Shown piece by piece: positions 8,801 through 16,319 of a stretch of 64,000 nt of DNA. The notes below the pieces were generated by a model, which saw nothing but the letters and a program-made list of their open reading frames with translations, had not been told where the DNA came from and searched no databases. A program made the translations under genes and the position numbers. Position 1 is the stretch's first letter; each line of letters opens with the position of its first letter. The DNA is taken from the NCBI RefSeq assembly GCF_030345705.1, contig NZ_JAUASW010000001.1:310001-374000 (forward strand), given 5' to 3'. This DNA is from Pelomonas sp. SE-A7 (GTDB lineage: Bacteria; Pseudomonadota; Gammaproteobacteria; Burkholderiales; Burkholderiaceae_C).

Positions 8801-11800
8801 TCGCCGCCAACAAGGTCTACAACGGCAATCTCATCGGCAGCGCCAACGTCACGGCCCTGACCGGCCTGGTCGGCACGCAGACGGTCAACGTCACCGCCAC
8901 GGCGAACTTCCTGGACAAGAACGTCGGCAATGCCAAGCCGGTTTCGCTGGTCTACCAGGTGCAGGATGGCGCCAACGGCGGCCTGGCGGCCAACTACAGC
9001 TTCTCAGGCCCGGCCAGCAGCAGCGCCGACATCACGCCGGCGACGCTGGTGGTCCAGGGCCTGTCGGTCAACAACAAGGTCTACGACGCGACGGTTCAGG
9101 CCACGCTGAACGGCGCGCCCTTCGTCACGGCCTTCGGCACCGATGTGGTTTCGTTGTCCGGCCTGGCCAGCGCCAGCTTCGTCGACAAGAACGTCGGCCA
9201 GAACAAACCGATCAACCTCAGTGGCCTCGTGCTGGCAGGTGCCGATGCCGGCAACTACCTGCTGCAGCCGGTGGGCAATGTCACGGCCTCGATCACGCCG
9301 CTCGCCCTGACGGTCAGCGGCCTGGTGGCGCAGAACAAGACCTACAACGGCAACACCGCCGCCACCCTGACCGGCACGGCGCAGTTCACGCCGCTGGCGG
9401 GCGATCAGGTGACGGTGCAAGGTGCCTTTAGCGGCAGCTTCGCCGACAAGCAGGTGGGTACCTCGAAGCCGGTGACCTTGACCGGCGGTGTGCTGGGCGG
9501 TGCCGATGCCGGCAACTACACCCTGCAGCTGGCCGGCGCGCTGTCGGCTGACATCCTGCCGGCGGCCCTGCTGGTGTCCGGCGTCTCGGCGCAGAGCAAG
9601 GCCTATGACGGAACGACCACGGTCACCTTCCTGGGCCAGCCCACGGTGACCGCCTTCGGCAACGACCAGGTCAGCCTGGTGGGTCAGCCCTTCGGCGCCT
9701 TCGTGGACCGCAACATCGGCATCGGCAAGAGCGTGTCCTTGGGCGGCCTGGTCCTGGCCGGTGCCGACGGCGGCAACTACACGCTCGCCTATCCCGCCCT
9801 GTTCGCCGACATCACGCCAATGATCCTGTACATCACCGGACTGACGGCGGCCAGCAAGGTCTATGACGCCGGTCTGGGGACCACGCTCACGGGTACGCCG
9901 GCGTACGCGGCCCTGCCGGGCGAGCAGGTCGTGCTGGGTGGCGTGGCCATCGGCAACTTCATGGACAAGAACGTCGGGCAGAACAAGCCCATCGTGCTCA
10001 GCGGTCTGACCCTGTCCGGTGCCAATGCCGGCAACTACGTGGTGAAGGCCGCGCCCAGCCTGGTGGCCTCGATCACGCCGGCGCCGCTGCAGGTGACCGG
10101 GGTCGGTGCGCTCAGCCGCGTCTACAACACGACCACCGGCGTCAGCCTGACCGGATCGCCGGTCATCGCCGCCCTGGGCGGCGACCAACTCAGTCTCGGC
10201 GGCCAATTGCAGGCTGTCTTTGCCGACAAGAACGCCGGCGTCAACAAGCTGGTGCTGACCAGCGGGCTGACGCTGGGCGGTGCGGACGCCGGCAACTACA
10301 CGCTGCTGCAGCCGGTGGTGCGCGCCACCATCACGCCGGCACCGCTGGCGGTCACCGGCGTCACGGCCAATGACAAGGTCTACGACGCCACCACCACGAC
10401 GACGCTGTCCGGCCAGCGCCTGTTCACGCCGCTGGGCAACGACCAGGTGACCGTCAGCGGCGGCGTCGGCATCTTTGCCGACAAGAACGTCGGCAATGCC
10501 AAGCCGGTGACCAGCGGCGGCTTCGTCCTGGGCGGGGCCGACGGTGGCAACTACACGGCGGTGGGCCAATCCACGCTGAGTGCCAGCATCACGCCGGCCA
10601 CGCTGCGCTACCTGGTCGATCCGCTGATCATGTTCAGCGACGACCCGCTGCCGGTGCTTTCCGGGTCCGTCGTCGGCTTCTTCGGCGGCGACAACGTGGC
10701 CAACTCGACGACCGGCACGCTGCGCTTCTCGCTGTCGGCGGAAGGGGGCCTGGTACCCGGCATCAATGCGGTGGTCGGCTCGGGGCTGCAGTCGTCGAAC
10801 TATGTCTTCATCCAGGATGTGTCCAACGTCAAGGCGTTGACCGTCGGCGGACCGCGGCCCACGGCCAACCTGACCAGCGACGCCACGGCATCGCTGAGCC
10901 TGAGCCTGCAATCGCTGGGCAGCCAGCAGCAAGGCAGCAAGGACCCCGCCAGCGCCGGCCTGCTCGACACCACCCAGCCGCCGGCCAGCGCCGTGGCATC
11001 GCCCGATGCGATTGCTGCCCAGGCAGGGCGCTTCGCGGCCGTCAACGTGGGTGCGATGACGCAGGACGCCCTGGCATCGCTGCTGGCCGCCCGCGAGCGC
11101 TACATGAAGAACCTGTTCGCCCAGGCCTCGGCCCGTCTGGCCCAGGATCCCAAGCTGGCCGACGTGGGCGAATGCCAGCGCATCGAGGACGCCCAGGCCG
11201 GTACCTGCCTGATCGGCGAAACCATGAAGCGCGAGATGCAGGCGGCGGCACAACGGCTGACCGTGCCCGAAGGTGCGGTGGTGTCGGCGCCGCCGACACC
11301 GGCTCCGGGCCCTGCGGCGGCACCGGCGCCGACCCCGGCCCAGGCGGCGGCGCCCAAGCCGGCCGCACCGGCCGTCGTGGCCAAGGCCGCGCCCACGCCG
11401 CTGGCGATCAGGCGCAAGGTCACCACGGCAGCCCTGCCGCAGATCGAGCGCAAGGTGGCGGTCTTCATCGGCGTCAACAGCTACTCGGACAGCAGCATTC
11501 CGCAGCTGTCCAATGCCGTGGGCGACGCGCGCGCCGTGGCGGCCATGTTCGAGTCGGCCCTGGGCTATGAAACCGTGGTGGTCGAGAACGCCAGCAAGCA
11601 GGCGGTGGTCACCACGCTCAACAAGCTGGCGCTGGAAATGGGTCCCCGGGACTCGGTCGTGGTCTATTACGCCGGTCACGGCGAGCTGGTCGAGGCCACC
11701 GGCCAGGGCTACTGGCAGCTGTCCGACAGCGATGCCAAGCGGCCGGAGACCTGGCTCTCCAACACCGACATCGCCAGGGCCATCGCCAACATCGGCGCGA

Positions 11801-12186
11801 GCCAGGTGGCGTTGATCTCCGACAGCTGCTACTCCGGTTCCCTGGTCTCCGACGAAAGGGTGCGCGTGATGGCCGGCAAGCCCGATCCGGCGCAGCTGCT
11901 GGCGCGCAAGTCCGTGGTCGTCATGTCGTCGGGCGGCAACGAGCCGGTGTCCGACGAGGGCAAGCAGGGCCATTCACCGTTCGCCTGGAGCCTGATGAAC
12001 ACCTTGAAGCAGGTGTCGAACTGGCAGGTCGGCGGCAATGTGTTCGAGCGGGTCCGCTTTGCCGTGGCGCGCGAAATGCCGCAGCGCCCGCGCTATGGCG
12101 CCTCGGCGTCGGCCGGACACCAGACTGGGGGGGATTACCTGTTTGAGCAACGTCAGCTGGAAGCCGCACAATCGCCCAAGCCTTGA
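5896..12186 (+). CDS. Giant TpsA-type exoprotein with YDG repeats and a C-terminal caspase-like domain
   Basis: A 2096-residue protein. After a signal region (to about residue 36) comes a haemagglutinin-type TPS secretion domain (about 37-150) with the hallmark NPNGVLFG. Residues about 150-880 are beta-helical, Gly/Ala/Ser-rich sequence. Eight YDG-type repeats of about 86 residues (about 882-1570; K-V-Y-D and D-K-N-V-G motifs) precede an MBG-like module. A Pro/Ala linker (about 1795-1845) leads to a caspase-fold peptidase (about 1851-2040) with the dyad His1928 in YYAGHGE and Cys1978 in SDSCYSGS. A GAGGGG ribosome binding site precedes the ATG. Joining a TPS exoprotein to a caspase domain in one uninterrupted frame is the unusual point. 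Confidence 0.93.
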   Translation: MNGSTKRSQAGVRPASRQPVLGRMAVAAMLAAWSCGSSGAGTLPTGMTVVSGQAQTSQTANGLTIFNSPNAILNWNSFSIGAGNSVRFEQASASSQVLNRVVGNDPSSILGSLSSNGRVWLINPNGVLFGQGARVDVAGLVTSTLNLNDIDWLGGNYRFGRGSADPASIVNEGQIRTSLGGSVMLLGAEVVNRGTVEAPGGQVLVAAGDSIELLDSGAPNVGVRVAVKAGQVLNLGTLAASGGQIDIHAASVNQQGLVRADALEAGSGGRIVLRASDDLLVSGRVDASAQAGQGGQVSLLGRQVGLLAGASVDVSGATGGGQALVGGGAQGKDASVPNAEAVYIAPQAMLNADATGLGNGGRLIVWSDQATRAFGSFSARGGALGGDGGFVETSGGYLDARPSFIDVSARRGAAGNWLLDPFNFTVTDNAIDLGFDFSFSAIGNNATMASATLLAALNAGTNVTLTTGNGGAQAGDITFSGANISVTALTPGSLTLIADRDIVFTNSNLHSSLGAMPLTMQAGRAGSGAISLRNTSIMLAGGNINLTGFGTALDANGGSHAAASAGPAGLFGVEISGVSLETFNGSVNIAGASQSANSIGVYVDGSSLVKGSQVAIVGDGGAGRGVVVSGSVDAGSSLDLRGRGQTGGIALMDFASLQAQTASLSGRSTGNGYGVMFSSPNGEGSMLYGLSGALNIMGANAGGGPAVLLIGNSGAPQDLIDAQGGTTAVLTAAPGSGGMFVQSTGIHMPSGGLTLNGAGSLQMSQAFTQGTGALRLRADSISLSNGTQLRSDAGGDAITLASSSDAGLSSFTNAAGASALQTSAGRWIVFGHDITDVANFQPGGLVHDFKRYGGAFGSWAGDSGNGLVFEVSQLATVTLTVQPKVYDGSTLASFVGGSATGVLGDSGVLSGTAVLNFNNPNAGALKPVILSGNDPVSMHDAQGKPVYGYGVTSNLFGDITPKTISGSVLAANKVYNGNLIGSANVTALTGLVGTQTVNVTATANFLDKNVGNAKPVSLVYQVQDGANGGLAANYSFSGPASSSADITPATLVVQGLSVNNKVYDATVQATLNGAPFVTAFGTDVVSLSGLASASFVDKNVGQNKPINLSGLVLAGADAGNYLLQPVGNVTASITPLALTVSGLVAQNKTYNGNTAATLTGTAQFTPLAGDQVTVQGAFSGSFADKQVGTSKPVTLTGGVLGGADAGNYTLQLAGALSADILPAALLVSGVSAQSKAYDGTTTVTFLGQPTVTAFGNDQVSLVGQPFGAFVDRNIGIGKSVSLGGLVLAGADGGNYTLAYPALFADITPMILYITGLTAASKVYDAGLGTTLTGTPAYAALPGEQVVLGGVAIGNFMDKNVGQNKPIVLSGLTLSGANAGNYVVKAAPSLVASITPAPLQVTGVGALSRVYNTTTGVSLTGSPVIAALGGDQLSLGGQLQAVFADKNAGVNKLVLTSGLTLGGADAGNYTLLQPVVRATITPAPLAVTGVTANDKVYDATTTTTLSGQRLFTPLGNDQVTVSGGVGIFADKNVGNAKPVTSGGFVLGGADGGNYTAVGQSTLSASITPATLRYLVDPLIMFSDDPLPVLSGSVVGFFGGDNVANSTTGTLRFSLSAEGGLVPGINAVVGSGLQSSNYVFIQDVSNVKALTVGGPRPTANLTSDATASLSLSLQSLGSQQQGSKDPASAGLLDTTQPPASAVASPDAIAAQAGRFAAVNVGAMTQDALASLLAARERYMKNLFAQASARLAQDPKLADVGECQRIEDAQAGTCLIGETMKREMQAAAQRLTVPEGAVVSAPPTPAPGPAAAPAPTPAQAAAPKPAAPAVVAKAAPTPLAIRRKVTTAALPQIERKVAVFIGVNSYSDSSIPQLSNAVGDARAVAAMFESALGYETVVVENASKQAVVTTLNKLALEMGPRDSVVVYYAGHGELVEATGQGYWQLSDSDAKRPETWLSNTDIARAIANIGASQVALISDSCYSGSLVSDERVRVMAGKPDPAQLLARKSVVVMSSGGNEPVSDEGKQGHSPFAWSLMNTLKQVSNWQVGGNVFERVRFAVAREMPQRPRYGASASAGHQTGGDYLFEQRQLEAAQSPKP
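8530..10600 (+). repeat. Eight tandem YDG-domain repeats inside the TpsA gene
   Basis: Eight diverged units of about 258 bases, each encoding about 86 residues with the order K-V-Y-(D/N), G-x-D-x-V, D-K-N-V-G, G-A-D-A-G-N-Y and I-T-P. The first unit is the most diverged and the last is followed by an MBG-like module. The units form the presumed stalk between the beta-helix and the caspase domain. They are divergent enough that recent slippage is unlikely, but they could recombine. Confidence 0.85.
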
Positions 12187-12196
12187 AGGAGTGACG

Positions 12197-12763
12197 ATGA
12201 TGTCCAAGAAGCTCTTGCTGGTGCTGTTCGGCGCCTTGCTGATGAATCTGGGCGCCCAGGCTCAGCCGACCGCCGCGTCGGCACCGCCGGTGCTGAAGGC
12301 CTCCCAGGTCACCGAATCGGCCTTGATTGACGCGCTGGCGCTGGAGCCGCCCGAGGGTGCCAGCGGCGCCACGCGCGGCTTCCGTCCGGCGGCCAAGGGC
12401 GGTGCGCCGGTCAAGGCGGGGCCGGGCAAGGCCAGCCTGCTGATCACCTTCGGCACCGATTCGGCCGAGCTGAGCACCGAATCGCAGGCGGCGCTGGAAG
12501 TGGTGGCCAAGGCCTTGCAGTCCGATGCGCTGGCGGGCTTCATGTTCCGCGTGGAAGGCCATGCCGATGCCCGCGGCGATGCGGATCGCAACCTGAAGCT
12601 GTCGCAGGCGCGCGCTGAATCGGTGGTCAACATGCTGAGCTCGCGCTTCGGCATCCTGCCCGAGCGGCTCGAGGCCATTGGCAAGGGTTCGTCCGAACCG
12701 ATGAATCTGAGCAAGGTCGATGCGCCCGAAAACCGCCGCGTCACCATAGTCACGCGTCGCTAG
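12197..12763 (+). CDS. OmpA-family peptidoglycan-binding protein
   Basis: A 188-residue exported protein. Residues 1-23 form a signal peptide ending GAQAQ. The C-terminal half is an OmpA_C domain with ITFGTDSAELS, VEGHADARGDAD, LSQARAESV and a closing ENRRVTIV, the groove that binds peptidoglycan. There is no barrel and no lipobox, so it is probably a soluble or loosely attached periplasmic protein. I chose the ATG at 12197 for its AAGGAG ribosome binding site and the signal peptide that follows at once. It starts 10 bases after the caspase exoprotein ends, which suggests a role in anchoring or processing that protein. Confidence 0.88.
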   Translation: MMSKKLLLVLFGALLMNLGAQAQPTAASAPPVLKASQVTESALIDALALEPPEGASGATRGFRPAAKGGAPVKAGPGKASLLITFGTDSAELSTESQAALEVVAKALQSDALAGFMFRVEGHADARGDADRNLKLSQARAESVVNMLSSRFGILPERLEAIGKGSSEPMNLSKVDAPENRRVTIVTRR

Positions 12764-12773
12764 GCGCTCGGCC

Positions 12774-13739
12774 GTGAGCCGCCACGCCCCGCCCAATCTC
12801 AGCGGGCCGGGCTACCGGCGCAAGTCGGCGCCCGGATCTTCGCGTCGTCGTCAGCGCTGGGCGGCCTTGGTGCTCCTGGGCTTGGTGCTGGCCCTGGTCC
12901 TGGCCTGGCGCTTGTGGCCGGCGGAATCGCTGCCCGGTCCGCTACGGCCCGCCCTGCAGCTGGAGGCCGTTGCCGCTGAAGACGTCGATGAGCTGCTGGC
13001 GGCGCGCAGCAGCGATTGGCGGATGCGGCGGCTGCGCAGCAATCCCGCCATCCTCGTGATCGAGTTCCCCAACCTGACCGCCCAGGGCATGGCCCTGAAC
13101 CGCATGGCAGCCTGGGTGGAGAAGGTCGGCGGCGAGCGCGAGCGACTGCTGGGCGATACCGAGCTGGTGCAGCTGCTGGAACGCAGTGGCGACACGGTCG
13201 GCAGCTTCCTGCAAGGGCACGACTATCCGGCCGCGCGCCTGGCCCGCTTCTTCCGACTCTCGAGGACGGTGAAGCTGAATGCCGAAGAGCTGCGCCTGCG
13301 CGGCCTGCTGACGCATGCCGGTTTGCTGCGTGAGGTCGATGGCGTCTGGCAGGCGGTCTCGGCGCAGGCCCTGATCACCTTCACGGCCGAGCAGGCCGAC
13401 GACCCGGCCACGCCGGCCGACGAAGGATTGGATGCGGTGCGCCGGGCCTCGGTGCTTCGCCATGAACTGAGCCATGGCGAATTCTTCACCCGACCCGACT
13501 ATGCGGCGCATTGCTGGCAGGTCTGGCGCGAGCGCTTCAGCGAAGCCGAGCGAGCCCAGTGGCGCCGCTATCTGGCGGCCCAGCACTACAACCTGGCCGA
13601 CGAGGAGCTGATGGTCAACGAGATGCAGGCCTTGCTGCTGCACACCTCGGATGCCCGGGCCTTCAACGCGGCCAGCCTCGGTGTCAGCGAGGCTGTCTTG
13701 AACGACATGCGGGAGCGCCTGCGCCGCGCCCCACCTTGA
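12774..13739 (+). CDS. Membrane-anchored protein with an HExxH metalloprotease-like motif
   Basis: 321 residues from a GTG start 10 bases after the OmpA-like gene. A basic N-terminus is followed by one membrane helix (about 30-50), so the rest is probably periplasmic. The sequence R-H-E-L-S-H-G-E-F-F places His230-Glu231-x-x-His234, the zinc-binding signature of gluzincin peptidases. Glu283 in VNEMQALL is a possible third ligand. I do not recognise the family beyond this. The start is uncertain because no clear Shine-Dalgarno precedes it, but it is the one that retains the membrane helix. Its place in the operon suggests it acts on, or together with, the secreted caspase protein. Confidence 0.75.
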   Translation: MSRHAPPNLSGPGYRRKSAPGSSRRRQRWAALVLLGLVLALVLAWRLWPAESLPGPLRPALQLEAVAAEDVDELLAARSSDWRMRRLRSNPAILVIEFPNLTAQGMALNRMAAWVEKVGGERERLLGDTELVQLLERSGDTVGSFLQGHDYPAARLARFFRLSRTVKLNAEELRLRGLLTHAGLLREVDGVWQAVSAQALITFTAEQADDPATPADEGLDAVRRASVLRHELSHGEFFTRPDYAAHCWQVWRERFSEAERAQWRRYLAAQHYNLADEELMVNEMQALLLHTSDARAFNAASLGVSEAVLNDMRERLRRAPP

Positions 13740-13755
13740 GCCGGCCGTTGACCGA

Positions 13756-14766
13756 TCAGTGGCCCGGCGTGTAGATCTGGTCGAACACGCCGCCGTCGTC
13801 GAAGTGGGTCTTCTGGGCGCTGCGCCAGCCGCCGAACAGCTCGTCGATGGTGAACAGCTTCACCGAGGCGAACTGTTTCGAATACTTGGCAGCCACCTTG
13901 GCGTCGCGCGGCCGGTAGTAGTTCTTGGCGGCGATTTCCTGGCCCTCGGCGCTGTACAGATAGTCCAGGTAGGCCTGGGCCTGCTTGCGGGTGCCGTGCT
14001 TGTCCACGTTCTTGTCCACCACGGCCACCGGCGGCTCGGCCAGGATGGAGACGCTGGGCGTGACGATCTCGAACTTGTCACGACCGAGTTCCTTGACCGC
14101 CAGGTAGGCCTCGTTCTCCCAGGCGATCAGCACATCGCCTATGCCGCGCTCGACGAAGGTGGTGGTCGAGCCGCGGGCGCCCGAGTCCAGCACCTTGGTG
14201 TTGGCATAGATGCGCTTGACGAAGGCCTTGGCCGAATCGGCATTGCCGCCCGGCTGCTGCAGCGCATAGCCCCAGGCCGCCAGGTAGTTCCAGCGGGCGC
14301 CGCCCGAGGTCTTGGGGTTGGGCGTGATCACCTCGATGCTGCTGCGGGCCAGATCCGGCCAGTTGTTGATCCGCTTCGGGTTGCCCTTGCGCACCAGGAA
14401 CACGATGGTCGAGGTGTAGGGGCTGGCGTTGTTGGGCAGGCGTTTCTGCCAGTCGGCCGGGATCAGCTTGGCCTTGTCGTGCAGCGCGTCTATGTCATAG
14501 GCCAGGGCCAGGGTCACGACGTCGGCCTCCAGGCCGTCGATCACCGAGCGGGCCTGCTTGCCCGAGCCACCGTGCGACTGCTTGACCGCGAGCTCTTCGC
14601 CGGTCCTGGCCTTCCACTGCCTGGCGAAGGCGCTGTTGAAGTCCTGGTAGAGCTCGCGGGTCGGGTCGTAGGAGACGTTGAGCAGGGCGGCGCCGGCCTG
14701 GGCGTTGGAGGCGATCAGCGTGGTGGCGGCCAGCAGGCCGGCGAGCAGGGTGCGGGTGGCTTTCAT
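13756..14766 (-). CDS. sbp: Sulfate/thiosulfate ABC transporter periplasmic binding protein
   Basis: 336 residues with a signal peptide ending NAQAG. The mature protein matches the Sbp/CysP family: LLNVSYDPTRELYQ at the start, a SHGGSGKQARSV anion-binding segment, and TPNPKTSGGARWNYLAAWGY. It captures sulfate or thiosulfate for the CysTWA importer. I took the ATG at 14766, which opens the signal peptide. The gene is separated from cysTWA by two regulator genes, so the binding-protein gene closes the locus instead of leading it. Confidence 0.93.
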   Translation of the reverse strand: MKATRTLLAGLLAATTLIASNAQAGAALLNVSYDPTRELYQDFNSAFARQWKARTGEELAVKQSHGGSGKQARSVIDGLEADVVTLALAYDIDALHDKAKLIPADWQKRLPNNASPYTSTIVFLVRKGNPKRINNWPDLARSSIEVITPNPKTSGGARWNYLAAWGYALQQPGGNADSAKAFVKRIYANTKVLDSGARGSTTTFVERGIGDVLIAWENEAYLAVKELGRDKFEIVTPSVSILAEPPVAVVDKNVDKHGTRKQAQAYLDYLYSAEGQEIAAKNYYRPRDAKVAAKYSKQFASVKLFTIDELFGGWRSAQKTHFDDGGVFDQIYTPGH

Positions 14767-14850
14767 GGGTCTCTGGGCTGGGTTGCGTTTGGGTTGATCG
14801 GATTCTGGGGAGCAGGCCGTCCGGCGTGAACCAAGAAGATCTGCTTTGCT

Positions 14851-14876
14851 TTGCAGCGCTTCATTGCAGCGCTTCA
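14851..14876. repeat. 13-base tandem duplication spanning a stop codon
   Basis: TTGCAGCGCTTCA occurs twice without a gap at 14851-14863 and 14864-14876. The right-hand copy contains the stop codon of the minus-strand CysB-like gene. It looks like a short replication-slippage duplication. Confidence 0.8.
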
Positions 14877-15788
14877 CTGCCGTGCGGAATCGACGGCCCG
14901 GCGGTCCAGCGGTGGCGCAAAGGTCTCGATGAAGGCATAGGCGTAGTCGCGCAGATAGCTGTCGCGGCGCACCGCCAGGCGGGTCAGGTTGTCGGCGAAC
15001 AGATGGCGGGCATCGACCGCATGCAGGTGGCGGTCGCGCTCCTCGTCGTAGGCGATGGAGGCGACGATGCCCACGCCCAGGCCCAGCTCCACATAGGTCT
15101 TGATCACGTCGGCATCCATGGCCGCCAGCACCACCTTGAGCGGCAGGCCCGCGGCGCTGAATGCCGCGTCTATGTGGCCGCGGCCGGTGTAGCCCAGCTC
15201 GTAGGTGATGACCGGGTAGGCGGCCAGCCGCTCCAGCGTCAGCTCGCCCTGCGACAGCTCATGGCCCTGCGGCAGGATGAGGCTGTGGGTCCAGCGGTAG
15301 CAGGGCAGGGCCAGCAGCTCGGGATGCAGGGCCAGGTCTTCGGTGGCTATGCCAACGTCGGCCTCGCCGTCCAGCAGCAGCCGTGCCACCTGCTGCGGCG
15401 AGCCCTGCTGCAGCTTCAGTTCCACCTCGGGATGCTGCTCGCGGAAATCGCGCACCACCGGCGGCAAGGCATAGCGGGCCTGGCTGTGGGTGGCGGCGAT
15501 TCGCAGCAGGCCCTGGCTGGCCTGGGCAAAGTCCGCGCCGGCCCGGCGCAGGTTCTCCGCATGGACCAGCAGCTGCTCGACGATGGGCAGCACCTGGCGG
15601 CCCGGTTCGGTCAGGCCGGTCAGGCGCTTGCCGGAGCGGTGGAAGATGGCAATGCCCAGCTCCTGCTCGAGTTCGCGGATCTGGCGGCTGACGCCGGGCT
15701 GGGAGGTGTGCAGGGCTTGCGCCACCTCGGTCAGGTTGAAGCCGCGGCGCTGGGCTTCGCGGACGGATCGCAGTTGCTGGAAGTTCAC
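14874..15788 (-). CDS. CysB/Cbl-type LysR regulator (copy 1)
   Basis: 304 residues. The N-terminal winged helix-turn-helix has the CysB-type opening MNFQQLR and the recognition helix LHTSQPGVSRQIRELE. The effector domain (about 90-295) has TTHSQARY-like (ATHSQARYALP) and YTGRGHIDAAF segments that bind sulfate or acetylserine in CysB. It probably controls sulfur assimilation. It lies between the binding-protein gene and the deleted hydrolase gene. A perfect GAAATCT/AGATTTC inverted repeat 23-44 bases before its ATG is a candidate autoregulatory site. It is clearly paralogous to the CysB-like protein encoded at 16320-17246. Confidence 0.9.
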   Translation of the reverse strand: MNFQQLRSVREAQRRGFNLTEVAQALHTSQPGVSRQIRELEQELGIAIFHRSGKRLTGLTEPGRQVLPIVEQLLVHAENLRRAGADFAQASQGLLRIAATHSQARYALPPVVRDFREQHPEVELKLQQGSPQQVARLLLDGEADVGIATEDLALHPELLALPCYRWTHSLILPQGHELSQGELTLERLAAYPVITYELGYTGRGHIDAAFSAAGLPLKVVLAAMDADVIKTYVELGLGVGIVASIAYDEERDRHLHAVDARHLFADNLTRLAVRRDSYLRDYAYAFIETFAPPLDRRAVDSARQ

Positions 15789-15810
15789 GATGGCAAAGAG
15801 GAGGCAGGTA

Positions 15811-15832
15811 GAAATCTCGTTATGCAGATTTC
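15811..15832. promoter_or_regulatory. Candidate LysR-type operator upstream of CysB-like copy 1
   Basis: GAAATCT and AGATTTC form perfect 7-base arms around an 8-base spacer. The site has the interrupted dyad shape typical of LysR regulators (ATC...GAT at the core). It sits in the 98-base gap before the regulator gene, where an autoregulatory site would be expected. Confidence 0.45.
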
Positions 15833-15886
15833 ATTCTTGCCAGCCGCCGCTCGCCTGTCCTCCAAGAAATTCTGCGAAGCAATGCC

Positions 15887-16207
15887 TCAGACGGCGAAAT
15901 TCCATTCGCGGAATTCGGCGTGCAGCGGCCGCTGGGCACGCGCCGCCCGCGAACGTGCCGCCTCCACCCAGCGCCTGGCCAGCGGCAGGGGGCCGAAGCC
16001 CGCTTCGCTGTTGATATGGCCCACGTCGCCCAGGTTGGTGTAGTGGGCGCCCCAGCGCGTGGCCCAGCGATCCAGGTCGGGCGTGGCGTAGTCGCGCTGC
16101 ACCACGCGGCGGGCATCGCGGTACTGCCGCTGCAGCCAGCTCTGCCAATGCGTGGGGCCGCTGTCGCGCAGGCCGGGAATGATCAGCAAACGGGGTTGTC
16201 GGTACAT
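15887..16207 (-). pseudogene. RBBP9/YdeN-type serine hydrolase gene with an internal in-frame deletion
   Basis: The 106-residue product opens like an RBBP9/YdeN hydrolase (LLIIPGLRDSGPTHWQSWL). It passes through PDLDRWATRWGAHY and then continues directly into the C-terminal signature LGDVGHINSEAGFGPLP. Family members are normally about 180-190 residues. The missing middle would carry the GHSxG nucleophile and the catalytic Asp, so only the His-bearing end remains. The junction lies at a short RWA repeat, which suggests deletion between direct repeats. The frame stays open, so a small protein may still be made, but it cannot be an active serine hydrolase. Confidence 0.72.
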
Positions 16208-16319
16208 CGCTTTCTCCGAGTTGGATCAGGCCTCAAGACTAGGAGGCGTTCATCAAGTGGTGAACGAAGCGAATCGAGGCTGCTTCCTCGTCTGGCGCAT
16301 GGCGGCGACTAAGCCCGCT

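Noticed and set aside
8530..10600. Regular repeats of about 258 bases considered as a CRISPR-like or mobile array
   Set aside because: The units are coding, diverged, and show the YDG protein pattern in a single frame; there are no spacers.
9004..11973. A 989-codon open frame on the minus strand opposite the YDG/caspase region
   Set aside because: High-GC codon structure of the true plus-strand gene keeps this antisense frame open. Its product is Gly/Arg/His-rich and has no domain or signal.
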